Position numbers and translations under genes: made by a program
The notes under the pieces: generated by a model
The model's input: the letters and a program-made list of their open reading frames with translations, nothing else
Databases searched by the model: none
Told to the model about the DNA's origin: nothing
Shown here: positions 9,310 to 17,231 of the stretch, one piece after another
How positions within the stretch are numbered: the stretch's first letter is position 1
Layout: the number at the start of each line of letters is the position of its first letter
Assembly: GCA_021771715.1 (NCBI GenBank)
Contig: JAETOO010000009.1
Location: forward strand, 59,586 to 123,585
DNA length: 64,000 bases
Direction of reading: 5' to 3'
Source: Oscillospiraceae bacterium
Lineage (GTDB): Bacteria; Bacillota; Clostridia; Lachnospirales; Lachnospiraceae

Positions 9310-9374
9310 ACCGCAGCGCACAGCCTGCCCCGCGATGAGGCGGCAGGCCGTGCGCTGCGGTATTGTCTTTTTCG
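9310..9374 (+). terminator. Terminator after serA
   Basis: A long GC-rich hairpin, ACCGCAGCGCAC-a-GCCTGCC pairing with GGCAGGC-c-GTGCGCTGCGGT, is followed by a T-rich tract. Confidence 0.85.
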
Positions 9375-9460
9375 ACAAAATGAGATGGAATTTTTTGTGC
9401 AGAAAAGAGACTGACGATCGGTCAGCGGCGGAATTATTTTCGAAAATTTTCTGATTTTTC

Positions 9461-9489
9461 TTGAGTTTATGGCGATAAAATGATAAACT
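9461..9489 (+). promoter_or_regulatory. Probable promoter of glgB
   Basis: TTGAGT, 17-bp spacer, TAAACT in an AT-rich gap, about 90 bp before the glgB start. Confidence 0.5.
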
Positions 9490-9580
9490 GAACAGGAACA
9501 GAGCTGTTTTTGTTGATTACGCCGAAATGCGGAGCGCAGGAGTGGCTTATGACAATCAAGAGTCTTTGGAGGGGTGCCAT

Positions 9581-12295
9581 ATGGATGAAAAGTTATATGA
9601 ATTAATGGACTGGGCAGGCGTGGAGGCGATTGTTTATTCTGAGGAGGACCACCCGCAGGATATACTCGGTCCGCATGCCACAAAGGACGGGATCACGATT
9701 CAGGGATTTTTCCCCGGAGCGAAGGAAGTCGCGGTCATGACAGATGGCGGGAAAAAGGTTTATCCGATGGACCTCGAGGACGAGGCTGGATATTTTGCCG
9801 TGCTGATTCCGGGCAAGCGGATTCCGGACTACGTCTACCACATCACGTACGAGGACGGCACGGAGTCGGAGTTCCTTGACCCCTACCGCTTTGCCCCGCA
9901 GATCACGGAGAAGGAGACGAAGAAGTTTAACGCAGGCATCTGCTACGATATTTACAGAAGGCTCGGCGCGCACCCGATGACAGTGGACGGCGTGGAGGGC
10001 GTTCTGTTTGCAGTCTGGGCGCCGAATGCGCTGCGCGTCAGCGTGGTCGGAGATTTCAATCTCTGGGACGGCCGCCGGCTGCCGATGCGCCGGCTCTGGG
10101 ATTCCGGCATTTTCGAGCTGTTTGTGCCGAAGCTTCCGGACGGCACGCTGTACAAGTATGAGATTAAGGCGAAGAGTGGCCTGACCTACCTGAAGGCCGA
10201 TCCGTATGCGAACGCGGCGGAGCTCCGCCCGAACACGGCGTCTGTCGTGACGGATCTCACAAAATTTGCGTGGACAGACGCGGCCTGGATGGAGCAGCGG
10301 AAAAAGAGCTCCACGAAGGAAGCGCCGATGGCGATCTACGAGGTGCATCTCGGCTCGTGGAGGAAGCCGGACGACGGCAGGAGCTTCTACAACTACCGGG
10401 AGCTCGCGCCGATGCTGGCCGACTACGTAAAGGAGATGGGGTACACCCATGTGGAGCTGCTGCCGGTGATGGAGCATCCGTTTGACGGTTCCTGGGGCTA
10501 CCAGGTGACGGGGTACTATGCGCCGACCGCGCGGTACGGGACGCCGCAGGACTTCATGTACTTTATGAACTATATGCATGAGCAGGGGATCGGCGTGATC
10601 CTGGACTGGGTGCCGGCGCACTTCCCCAGAGACACGTTCGGGCTCTCGGCATTCGACGGGACGTGCCTTTACGAGCACCTGGACCCGCGCAAGGGCTCCC
10701 ATCCGCACTGGGGGACGCTGATTTACAACTACGGCCGCCCGGAGGTGTCGAACTTCCTGATCGCGAACGCGCTGTTCTGGAAGAATGTGTACCATGCGGA
10801 CGGGATCCGGATGGATGCGGTCGCCTCGATGCTGTACCTGGATTACGGAAAGAATGCGGGCGAGTGGGTGGCGAACATCTACGGGGGCAATGAGAACCTG
10901 GAGGCGGTGGAGTTCCTGAAGCACCTGAACTCGATTTTCAAGAAGGACAAGGACGGCGCGCTCCTGATCGCGGAGGAGTCGACGGCGTGGCCGAAGATCA
11001 CGACGCCGGTCGAGGAGGACGGCCTGGGCTTTGACTATAAGTGGAACATGGGCTGGATGAATGATTTCCTGGGGTATATGCAGCTGGATCCGATTTTCCG
11101 GTCGTATCACCACGGGGAGCTGACCTTCAGCATGATTTACGCGTACAGCGAGGACTTCGTTCTGACGCTGTCGCACGACGAGGTCGTACACGGCAAGGGC
11201 TCTATGATCGGCAAGATGCCGGGCAAGCGCAAGCTGAAGTTCGCGAACCTGCGGGCGGCATACGGCTTCATGCTCGCGCATCCGGGCAAGAAGCTGCTGT
11301 TCATGGGACAGGACTACGCGCAGTTCGCGGAGTGGAACGAGGACAAGAGTCTGGAGTGGGAGATGCTGCAGTATGACGAGCATCGCCAGATGCAGGACTA
11401 TGTGAAGGCGCTGCTGAAGCTCTACCGGGAGCAGCCGGCGCTCTACGCGAAGGACTACGACCCGTTCGGCTTCGAGTGGATCAACAGCATCTCAGCGGAT
11501 GAGAACATGGTCGTATTCCTGCGCAGAGGCACGCAGGAGAAGGAGGACCTGCTGATCGTCTGCAATTTCTCGCCGCTCGTCTACGAGAAGCGCAAGATCG
11601 GCGTGCCGTACGGCGGCAAGTACAAGGAGATTTTCAACAGCGACAGCGCGCAGTTCGGCGGGGACGGAAACACGAACCCGCGGGCGAAGTCCTCGAAGAA
11701 GAGCCCCTGCGATGACCGGGAGGACTCGATCGAGATCACCGTGCCGCCGATGGGAATCGCCGTGTTCAAGTGCACCAGAGTCGAGGAGCAGCCGGCCGTG
11801 AAGAAGGAGACGAAGACAGCCGGAAAGCGCGGGCCGAAGGGAACCAGGGCCGCGGCAAAGAGTGAGCCGAAGGAGACGAAGGTAGCAGTAAAGCGCGAGC
11901 CGAAGGAGACGAAGGTGGCGGTGAAGCGCGAGCCGAAGGAGACAAAAGTAGCGGTGAAGCGTGAGCCGAAGGAGACGAAGATAGCCGTGAAGCGCGAGCC
12001 GAAGGAGACGAAGGTAGCGGTAAAGCGCGAGCCGAAGGAGACCAAGGTGGCGGTAAAGCGCGAGTCGAAGGAAACGAAGGTAGCGGTGAAGCGCGAGCCG
12101 AAGGAAACCAAAGTAGCGGTGAAGCGCGAGCCGAAGGAGACCAAGGTAGCGGTAAAGCGTGAGCCGAAGGAGACCAAGGTGGCGGTAAAACGCGAGCCGA
12201 AGGAGACCAAGGTAGCGGTGAAGCGCGAGCCGAAGGAGACCAAGGTAGCCGTAAAGCGCGAGCCGAAGGAGACCAAGGCTGCAGGAAAGAGCTGA
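9581..12295 (+). CDS. glgB: 1,4-alpha-glucan branching enzyme with a repetitive basic C-terminal tail
   Basis: 904 residues; typical GlgB is 630-750. It moves alpha-1,4-glucan segments to alpha-1,6 branch points in glycogen. Residues about 20-230 carry N-terminal CBM48-like modules ('VWAPNALRVSVVGDFNLWDGR'). The GH13 barrel shows 'VLDWVPAHFP', the nucleophile motif 'GIRMDAVASMLYLDY', the acid 'LIAEESTAWP' and 'LSHDEVVHGKGS'. The beta domain ends near 'PPMGIAVFKCTRVEE'. After that comes a tail of about 165 residues made of 13 units of KREPKETKVAV, net positive. The start at ATG 9581 follows TTTGGAGGGG. No other glg genes are in the window. The tail is likely disordered; its role is unknown, and glucan or nucleic-acid association is only a guess. 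Confidence 0.93.
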   Translation: MDEKLYELMDWAGVEAIVYSEEDHPQDILGPHATKDGITIQGFFPGAKEVAVMTDGGKKVYPMDLEDEAGYFAVLIPGKRIPDYVYHITYEDGTESEFLDPYRFAPQITEKETKKFNAGICYDIYRRLGAHPMTVDGVEGVLFAVWAPNALRVSVVGDFNLWDGRRLPMRRLWDSGIFELFVPKLPDGTLYKYEIKAKSGLTYLKADPYANAAELRPNTASVVTDLTKFAWTDAAWMEQRKKSSTKEAPMAIYEVHLGSWRKPDDGRSFYNYRELAPMLADYVKEMGYTHVELLPVMEHPFDGSWGYQVTGYYAPTARYGTPQDFMYFMNYMHEQGIGVILDWVPAHFPRDTFGLSAFDGTCLYEHLDPRKGSHPHWGTLIYNYGRPEVSNFLIANALFWKNVYHADGIRMDAVASMLYLDYGKNAGEWVANIYGGNENLEAVEFLKHLNSIFKKDKDGALLIAEESTAWPKITTPVEEDGLGFDYKWNMGWMNDFLGYMQLDPIFRSYHHGELTFSMIYAYSEDFVLTLSHDEVVHGKGSMIGKMPGKRKLKFANLRAAYGFMLAHPGKKLLFMGQDYAQFAEWNEDKSLEWEMLQYDEHRQMQDYVKALLKLYREQPALYAKDYDPFGFEWINSISADENMVVFLRRGTQEKEDLLIVCNFSPLVYEKRKIGVPYGGKYKEIFNSDSAQFGGDGNTNPRAKSSKKSPCDDREDSIEITVPPMGIAVFKCTRVEEQPAVKKETKTAGKRGPKGTRAAAKSEPKETKVAVKREPKETKVAVKREPKETKVAVKREPKETKIAVKREPKETKVAVKREPKETKVAVKRESKETKVAVKREPKETKVAVKREPKETKVAVKREPKETKVAVKREPKETKVAVKREPKETKVAVKREPKETKAAGKS
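11864..12292 (+). repeat. 13 tandem copies of a 33-bp coding repeat in glgB
   Basis: The unit 'GAGCCGAAGGAGACCAAGGT...' repeats 13 times, in frame, with mostly synonymous third-base changes. Each encodes KREPKETKVAV or a close variant; one unit has KRES. It also creates long antisense shadow ORFs. Confidence 0.95.
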
Positions 12296-12389
12296 GTTTG
12301 GGAATCATTTAAATGAAACGCTGGGCGGCGGATGTGAGCAGAGAGCAGGAGAGATCGGCGCCCGGAGGATACAGACAGGAGAATCAGAA

Positions 12390-12746
12390 GTGGAAAAGAA
12401 GGAAGCGCTACATACACATGTGCACGTGCTGGAGGATGGGACGGTGGTTGAGCATGCTCACTCCCACGCGCATTCCCACACGCACACACATGAGAACACG
12501 AAGGCGGTGCTCAACCGCCTCTCCCGGGCGATCGGCCATCTCGAGTCGATCCGGAAAATGGTCGAGGAGGGGCGCGACTGCAGCGAGGTGCTGATCCAGC
12601 TCTCGGCGGTCAAGTCCGCGATCAACAACACCGGAAAGGTGATCCTGCAGGATCATATTCAGCACTGTCTGGTCGACGCGATCGAGTCCGGCGACATGGA
12701 GACGATCCAGGAGCTGAACAAGGCGATCGACCGCTTTATCAAGTAA
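12390..12746 (+). CDS. CsoR-family metal-sensing repressor with a His-rich N-terminal arm
   Basis: 118 residues, starting at a GTG (12390) behind GACAGGAG. Residues about 36-118 form the all-helical CsoR/RcnR (DUF156) fold. C64, H89 and C93 have exactly the 25- and 4-residue spacing of the Cu(I) ligands in CsoR, which favours copper sensing over RcnR nickel/cobalt (C-H-H). The first 35 residues carry ten histidines in HxH pairs ('EHAHSHAHSHTHTHE'), an extension most CsoR proteins lack and probably a metal-binding arm. CsoR proteins repress copper exporters until metal binds, but no exporter gene is adjacent. The gene is alone between glgB and a terminator. Confidence 0.85.
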   Translation: MEKKEALHTHVHVLEDGTVVEHAHSHAHSHTHTHENTKAVLNRLSRAIGHLESIRKMVEEGRDCSEVLIQLSAVKSAINNTGKVILQDHIQHCLVDAIESGDMETIQELNKAIDRFIK

Positions 12747-12772
12747 CAGGGAACAGACTGGAAACGGTGTGT

Positions 12773-12820
12773 GATCCCCCGGCGATTTACAGGAAGGAAA
12801 ACGCCGGGGGATCTTTTTAT
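12773..12820 (+). terminator. Terminator after the CsoR-like gene
   Basis: GATCCCCCGGCG / CGCCGGGGGATC stem with a 17-nt loop, followed by TTTTTAT. Confidence 0.88.
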
Positions 12821-12894
12821 AGAAATGTTGCATTCTGTGTGATAGACTTGTCAATTAGGAAACAGAAATCAGGCTGCGGTAAGGAGAGGATACG

Positions 12895-14526
12895 ATGATC
12901 AAGGTATTTCTGGTGGAGGATGAAGTCATTATGCGAAACGGTATCAAGCGGAACATTCCGTGGGAGAGGGAGGGCTTTACCTTTGTCGGCGATGCGAGCG
13001 ACGGGGAGCTGGCGTGGCCGCTGATCAAGAAGACACAGCCGGATATCCTGATCACGGATATCCGAATGCCGTTTATGAACGGGCTGGAGCTCTCGGAGCT
13101 TGTGAGAAAGGAAATGCCGGACACAAAGATCATCATACTGAGCGGATACAGCGAGTTCGACTACGCGAAGCAGGCGATTACGCTGGGCGTGACCGACTAT
13201 CTGCTCAAGCCGATCACCTCCGAGAAGCTGATGGAGGTCGTGAAGAGAGTCGCCGCCGTCATCCTGGAGGAGCGCGCGCAGCGGGATCTGGTGGCGCAGT
13301 ACCGGAAGGAGATGCGGGAACATATCAGCCTGGAGAAAAAACGGCTGTTTGACCGCATCGTGCTGCAGGACGGCTCTGCGCGGGAGTTCCTGGAGCAGGG
13401 GCGCGCGCTGGGGATTGACCTGACCGCGGCCTGCTACACGGTGCTTCTGTTCAAGCTGATGACGCCGGATGAGAGCCAGGCGTACTCGAAGGAGCTGGTG
13501 TCCGCGGTGGAGCAGATCAATGCGGGCGCGGAATCCTGGGAGAACCTTCTGGCGTTTGACTGGGGGCCGGAGGGGTGGGCCTTCCTGCTGAAGTCGGAGA
13601 CGGCGGAGCAGGCGGAGAAGGATCTCGGGCGGCTCGAGGAGCGGGTGCAGGCGATGCTGGGAGAGGATGCGGAGCTTCAGTATTTCGGCGGCGTCGGCGA
13701 TACGGTGCAGAGGCTGAGTGATATCCGCGGCTCCTACCAGTCGGCGAGCAAAGCCTTTGCCAGCCGGTTTTTCGCCGAGAAGAGCCAGTTTGTCAGGGCC
13801 TGCCAGGTGGAGAGCCGGGACTATCGGGAGGAGGGCGACATGAGCCTGATCGCGGTGGATTCCTCCAAGATCAACCGGGAGCTGGTGGAAAACTTTCTGC
13901 GGGTGGGAGTCGCGGAGGAGATTGATGATTTTGTGGAGGAATATTTTGACGGCATCGGGCCGGAAAATTACCGCTCGCTGATGTTCTGCCATTATCTGAT
14001 CGTGGATATGAATTTCTGCGCCTGTCAGTTTCTGGAAAAGCTCGGGGTGAACCCGCTGGAGCTCTCCGCCGAGTGCCGGGATGTGGATCGGTTCTCGTAT
14101 TATGCGACGTCGGAGGCGGGAATGACGGATTACGTGAAAAAGCTGTTTCGGGAGACGATCCGGCTGCGGGACGGTTCCGTCAGAAACAAGTACCAGAGCG
14201 TGATTGAGAAGGCGAAGGCGTGTGTGCTGGAACATTTTCAGAACAATGAATTTTCCATGAATCAGGCGGCTGCGATGGTCAATATCAGTCCCAGCTATTT
14301 CAGCACGCTGTTCCGGCAGGAGACGGGGACGACCTTTATGGAATATCTGACGGATGTGCGCCTGGGGAGGGCAAAGGAGCTGCTAATGTGCACCGATCTG
14401 CGCAGCTCCGAGATCGGCTACCAGGTGGGCTACAAGGATTCTCATTATTTCAGCTATATCTTCAAGAAAATCTGCGGGTGCACCCCGAAGGAATACCGGG
14501 CGCGCAAGAGTGAGGGACAGAAATGA
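12895..14526 (+). CDS. YesN-type response regulator (receiver plus AraC HTH)
   Basis: 543 residues. Residues 1-120 are a receiver domain with phospho-acceptor D55 in 'ILITDIRMP' and K105 in 'DYLLKP'. A long middle region (about 130-430) has no named motif. The last 100 residues are an AraC-type double HTH ('FSMNQAAAMVNISPSYFSTLFRQETG' and 'EIGYQVGYKDSHYFSYIFKKICGCTPKEYR'). It should bind DNA upstream of the adjacent sugar-transport operon when phosphorylated by the kinase encoded next. AAGGAGAGG lies before the ATG. The stop overlaps the kinase start (ATGA), indicating translational coupling. Confidence 0.93.
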   Translation: MIKVFLVEDEVIMRNGIKRNIPWEREGFTFVGDASDGELAWPLIKKTQPDILITDIRMPFMNGLELSELVRKEMPDTKIIILSGYSEFDYAKQAITLGVTDYLLKPITSEKLMEVVKRVAAVILEERAQRDLVAQYRKEMREHISLEKKRLFDRIVLQDGSAREFLEQGRALGIDLTAACYTVLLFKLMTPDESQAYSKELVSAVEQINAGAESWENLLAFDWGPEGWAFLLKSETAEQAEKDLGRLEERVQAMLGEDAELQYFGGVGDTVQRLSDIRGSYQSASKAFASRFFAEKSQFVRACQVESRDYREEGDMSLIAVDSSKINRELVENFLRVGVAEEIDDFVEEYFDGIGPENYRSLMFCHYLIVDMNFCACQFLEKLGVNPLELSAECRDVDRFSYYATSEAGMTDYVKKLFRETIRLRDGSVRNKYQSVIEKAKACVLEHFQNNEFSMNQAAAMVNISPSYFSTLFRQETGTTFMEYLTDVRLGRAKELLMCTDLRSSEIGYQVGYKDSHYFSYIFKKICGCTPKEYRARKSEGQK

Positions 14527-16022
14527 AATTTTTGAAAAAATATTCTCTGGGCAGTCGGATGATTCTGCTGGCCGGCATGATTATGGTGCCGCTGACCGCG
14601 CTGGTGCTGTATCTTCTGGTGAATCTGATCAATTTCAGCGAAGCCTACAATCAGAGCGTAAAAAATATCACGATCATAAAAGACTACAGCCTGAATTTCA
14701 AGGAGGATCTGGATTACAGCATGTACCGGGCAATCGCCGGAAACCTGGATATGGATGTGCTGGACACGAATGTCGTGGAGAGCTGGTCCGATTCGGCGCG
14801 GATCCGCAATCCGTACGCGCTGATCGACGAAATGAGAACTACGGCGAAGCGGCAGGAGGAGTACTCGGGAAAAGAGGGAGCGGATCTGATGCGCCGCATC
14901 GGCAAGAGTTTGGGCTGGCTGGAGCGGGTGGTGCAGAAAATTGACGACAGCATCCAGAACGGGGGTCATTATTCGGAGAACATTGAGCTGTTGGACAAGG
15001 ATATCCGGAGCTCGACGCAGCTCATTCAGGACAACCTTCAGGAGTATATCTACTATGAGGCGGTCAATCTGGAAACGATCCGGGCGGATCTCGAGATGAG
15101 AGCCCGGAATACACTGGTGCTGTGCACGGCGATCCTGGCGGTGATCCTGATCCTGACGCTGGTTCTGACGAAGATGATCACCCGGAGCGTGACGCAGCCG
15201 ATCCGGGAGCTGTGCACGGCGACCCGGGAGGTGGCAAAGGGAAACTTTTCGCCGGCCGAGATTGAATCCGGCGATGAGATCCAGGTGCTGACGAAGAGCT
15301 TCAACGACATGACCGGGGAGATCCAGTTCCTGATTGAGAATATCAAAAAGGAACAGCGCAACCTGCGGGATACGGAGCTGAAGCTTCTGCAGACGCAGAT
15401 CAATCCGCATTTCCTCTACAATACGCTGGATGCGATCGTGTGGATGGCCGAGGGCGGGCAGGACCGGGAGGTCGTATCTATGGTGACGGCGCTCTCAGAG
15501 TTCTTCCGGACGACCTTGAGCGAGGGCAAGGACTACATCACGATCCGCGAGGAGGAATCGCATATCCGAAGCTATCTGAGCATTCAGGAATTCCGGTATG
15601 CCGATATCCTGGAATATGAGATCGATGTGGATCCGGCGCTCTACGAGTATACGATACTGAAGCTGACCCTGCAGCCTCTGGTGGAGAATGCCCTGTACCA
15701 CGGCATCAAGAACAAGAGAGGAAAAGGCAAGATCGTGGTGCGCGGCTACGAGAAGGAGGACGGAATCTGCCTCGAGGTGATCGACAATGGAATCGGCATG
15801 GACGAGGCAGAGCTAGAGCGCCTCGAGGGGAAGCTCAAGGGCGAAGCGTCCCATGAGAGGGGCTTCGGCATTGGGAATGTGAGCGAGCGGCTCCGGCTGA
15901 ATTACGGGCCGGAATACGGCCTCTCTTTTCGAAGCGTGAAGGGCGAGGGGACGACCGTCACGGTAAGCATTCCGAAAGAAAACACACTTTTTTGTGAAAA
16001 TAACGAACCGAAAACCAGTTGA
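14523..16022 (+). CDS. YesM-type sensor histidine kinase
   Basis: 499 residues. One transmembrane helix lies near residues 12-37 and another near 195-218, framing an extracytoplasmic sensor of about 155 residues with no recognised Cache motif. A HAMP domain follows ('TRSVTQPIRELCTATREVAKG'). The His_kinase domain has H296 in 'QTQINPHFLYNTLDAIVWMA', and the ATPase domain shows 'LVENALYHGIK', 'DNGIGM' and 'GFGIGNVSERL'. It probably senses the ligand or loaded binding protein of the neighbouring importer and phosphorylates the regulator encoded just upstream. The start overlaps the regulator by 4 bp. Confidence 0.94.
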   Translation: MKFLKKYSLGSRMILLAGMIMVPLTALVLYLLVNLINFSEAYNQSVKNITIIKDYSLNFKEDLDYSMYRAIAGNLDMDVLDTNVVESWSDSARIRNPYALIDEMRTTAKRQEEYSGKEGADLMRRIGKSLGWLERVVQKIDDSIQNGGHYSENIELLDKDIRSSTQLIQDNLQEYIYYEAVNLETIRADLEMRARNTLVLCTAILAVILILTLVLTKMITRSVTQPIRELCTATREVAKGNFSPAEIESGDEIQVLTKSFNDMTGEIQFLIENIKKEQRNLRDTELKLLQTQINPHFLYNTLDAIVWMAEGGQDREVVSMVTALSEFFRTTLSEGKDYITIREEESHIRSYLSIQEFRYADILEYEIDVDPALYEYTILKLTLQPLVENALYHGIKNKRGKGKIVVRGYEKEDGICLEVIDNGIGMDEAELERLEGKLKGEASHERGFGIGNVSERLRLNYGPEYGLSFRSVKGEGTTVTVSIPKENTLFCENNEPKTS

Positions 16023-16157
16023 TCGAAAAAAGATAGAAAAAAATACAACAAACTGCCGGGCTTTTTCTGTTTCTTTTCCTCGTTTTTGTTGATAAAATTC
16101 CAGTGTAAGGTAAGCGAAGGGAAAAATCCCTTGCTCGATAAAAAGGAGGAATAGAAC

Positions 16158-17138
16158 ATGAACAAAAAACTCGTTTCTGTACTGGCAGTATCCGCAATGG
16201 CAGTTTCCATGATGCCGCTTAGCGCATTCGCAGAGGAAGACCTGATCACGGTTGGCTACGCGCAGGTTGGCGCAGAGTCTGACTGGAGAACCGCAAACAC
16301 GGAGTCCTTCAAGTCCACGTTTACGGAGGAGAACGGCTACAAGCTGATTTTCGATGACGCACAGCAGAAGCAGGAGAACCAGATCAAGGCGATCCGAAGC
16401 TTCATCCAGCAGGAGGTTGACTACATCGTAGTGGCTCCGGTTGTTGAGACAGGATGGGAGACCGTTCTGCAGGAAGCGGCGGACGCAGGCATCCCGGTGA
16501 TCCTCTCCGACCGTATGATGGATCTCGCAGATGACAGCCTGTACACCTGCTGGGTAGGCGGAAACTTCATCAAGGAAGGTGAGACCTGCGGCAACTGGAT
16601 CGCTGATTACCTGGAGGCACAGGGACGCGGCGAGGAAGAGATCAACCTGGTGACCATTCAGGGCACAATCGGTGCATCCGCTCAGATCGGACGTACAGAG
16701 GGTGTCGGAAACATCGTGGCTGAGCATGAGAACTGGACGATGCTCGACATGCAGTCCGGCGAGTTCACACAGGCGAAGGGCCAGGAGGTCATGGAGTCCT
16801 TCCTGAAGTCCTACGACGATATCGACGTGGTGATCTGCGAGAACGACAACGAGGCATTCGGCGCGATCGATGCGATCAAGGCTGCCGGCAAGACCTGCGG
16901 ACCGGACGGAGACATCATCGTTGTGTCCTTCGACTCCGTAAAGGCTGCATTTGACGCGATGATCGCAGGCGACCTGAACGCGACCTTCGAGTGCAACCCG
17001 CTGCACGGACCGCGTGTTGCCGAGATCATCCAGAAGCTGGAGGCAGGCGAGGAAGTAGAAAAGATTCAGTACGTAGACGAGGCATACTTCGATACCTCTA
17101 TGGATCTCGAGACAATCCTTGCAGAGCGTGCATATTAA
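16158..17138 (+). CDS. Sugar ABC importer, substrate-binding protein (YtfQ-like)
   Basis: 326 residues. The Sec signal 'KKLVSVLAVSAMAVSMMPLSAFA' is followed by a type-I periplasmic-binding fold of the ribose/galactofuranose group ('GYAQVGAESDWRTANTESFK', 'IVVAPVVETGWETVLQEA', 'ICENDNEAFGAIDAIKAAG', 'VVSFDSVKAAFDAM'). These features resemble YtfQ, which binds furanose sugars, more than RbsB. The signal has no lipobox cysteine, odd for a Gram-positive binding protein. AAAGGAGGAATAG precedes the ATG. It heads a four-gene importer operon directly after the two-component pair. Confidence 0.88.
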   Translation: MNKKLVSVLAVSAMAVSMMPLSAFAEEDLITVGYAQVGAESDWRTANTESFKSTFTEENGYKLIFDDAQQKQENQIKAIRSFIQQEVDYIVVAPVVETGWETVLQEAADAGIPVILSDRMMDLADDSLYTCWVGGNFIKEGETCGNWIADYLEAQGRGEEEINLVTIQGTIGASAQIGRTEGVGNIVAEHENWTMLDMQSGEFTQAKGQEVMESFLKSYDDIDVVICENDNEAFGAIDAIKAAGKTCGPDGDIIVVSFDSVKAAFDAMIAGDLNATFECNPLHGPRVAEIIQKLEAGEEVEKIQYVDEAYFDTSMDLETILAERAY

Positions 17139-17163
17139 TACAGGAAAGCGAAGCAAATGATCG

Positions 17164-17208
17164 GGTGTGGGGGCCGGGAGCCGTGAGGCTTCCGCCCCCA
17201 CACCTTTT
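17164..17208 (+). terminator. Intra-operon hairpin between binding protein and ATPase genes
   Basis: GGTGTGGGGGC pairs with GCCCCCACACC and is followed by TTTT. Such partial terminators commonly make binding protein more abundant than the membrane components; the hairpin is seen, the effect inferred. Confidence 0.65.
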
Positions 17209-17231
17209 CGCTGTGGGAAGAGAGGTGCTTT

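Noticed and set aside
11864-12292. CRISPR array
   Set aside because: 33-bp units are directly adjacent with no spacers, and the region is the coding 3' end of glgB.
11581-12489. 302- and 180-residue repetitive minus-strand ORFs over the glgB tail
   Set aside because: These are mirror translations of the 33-bp repeats; periodicity comes from the DNA repeat and not from a second protein.
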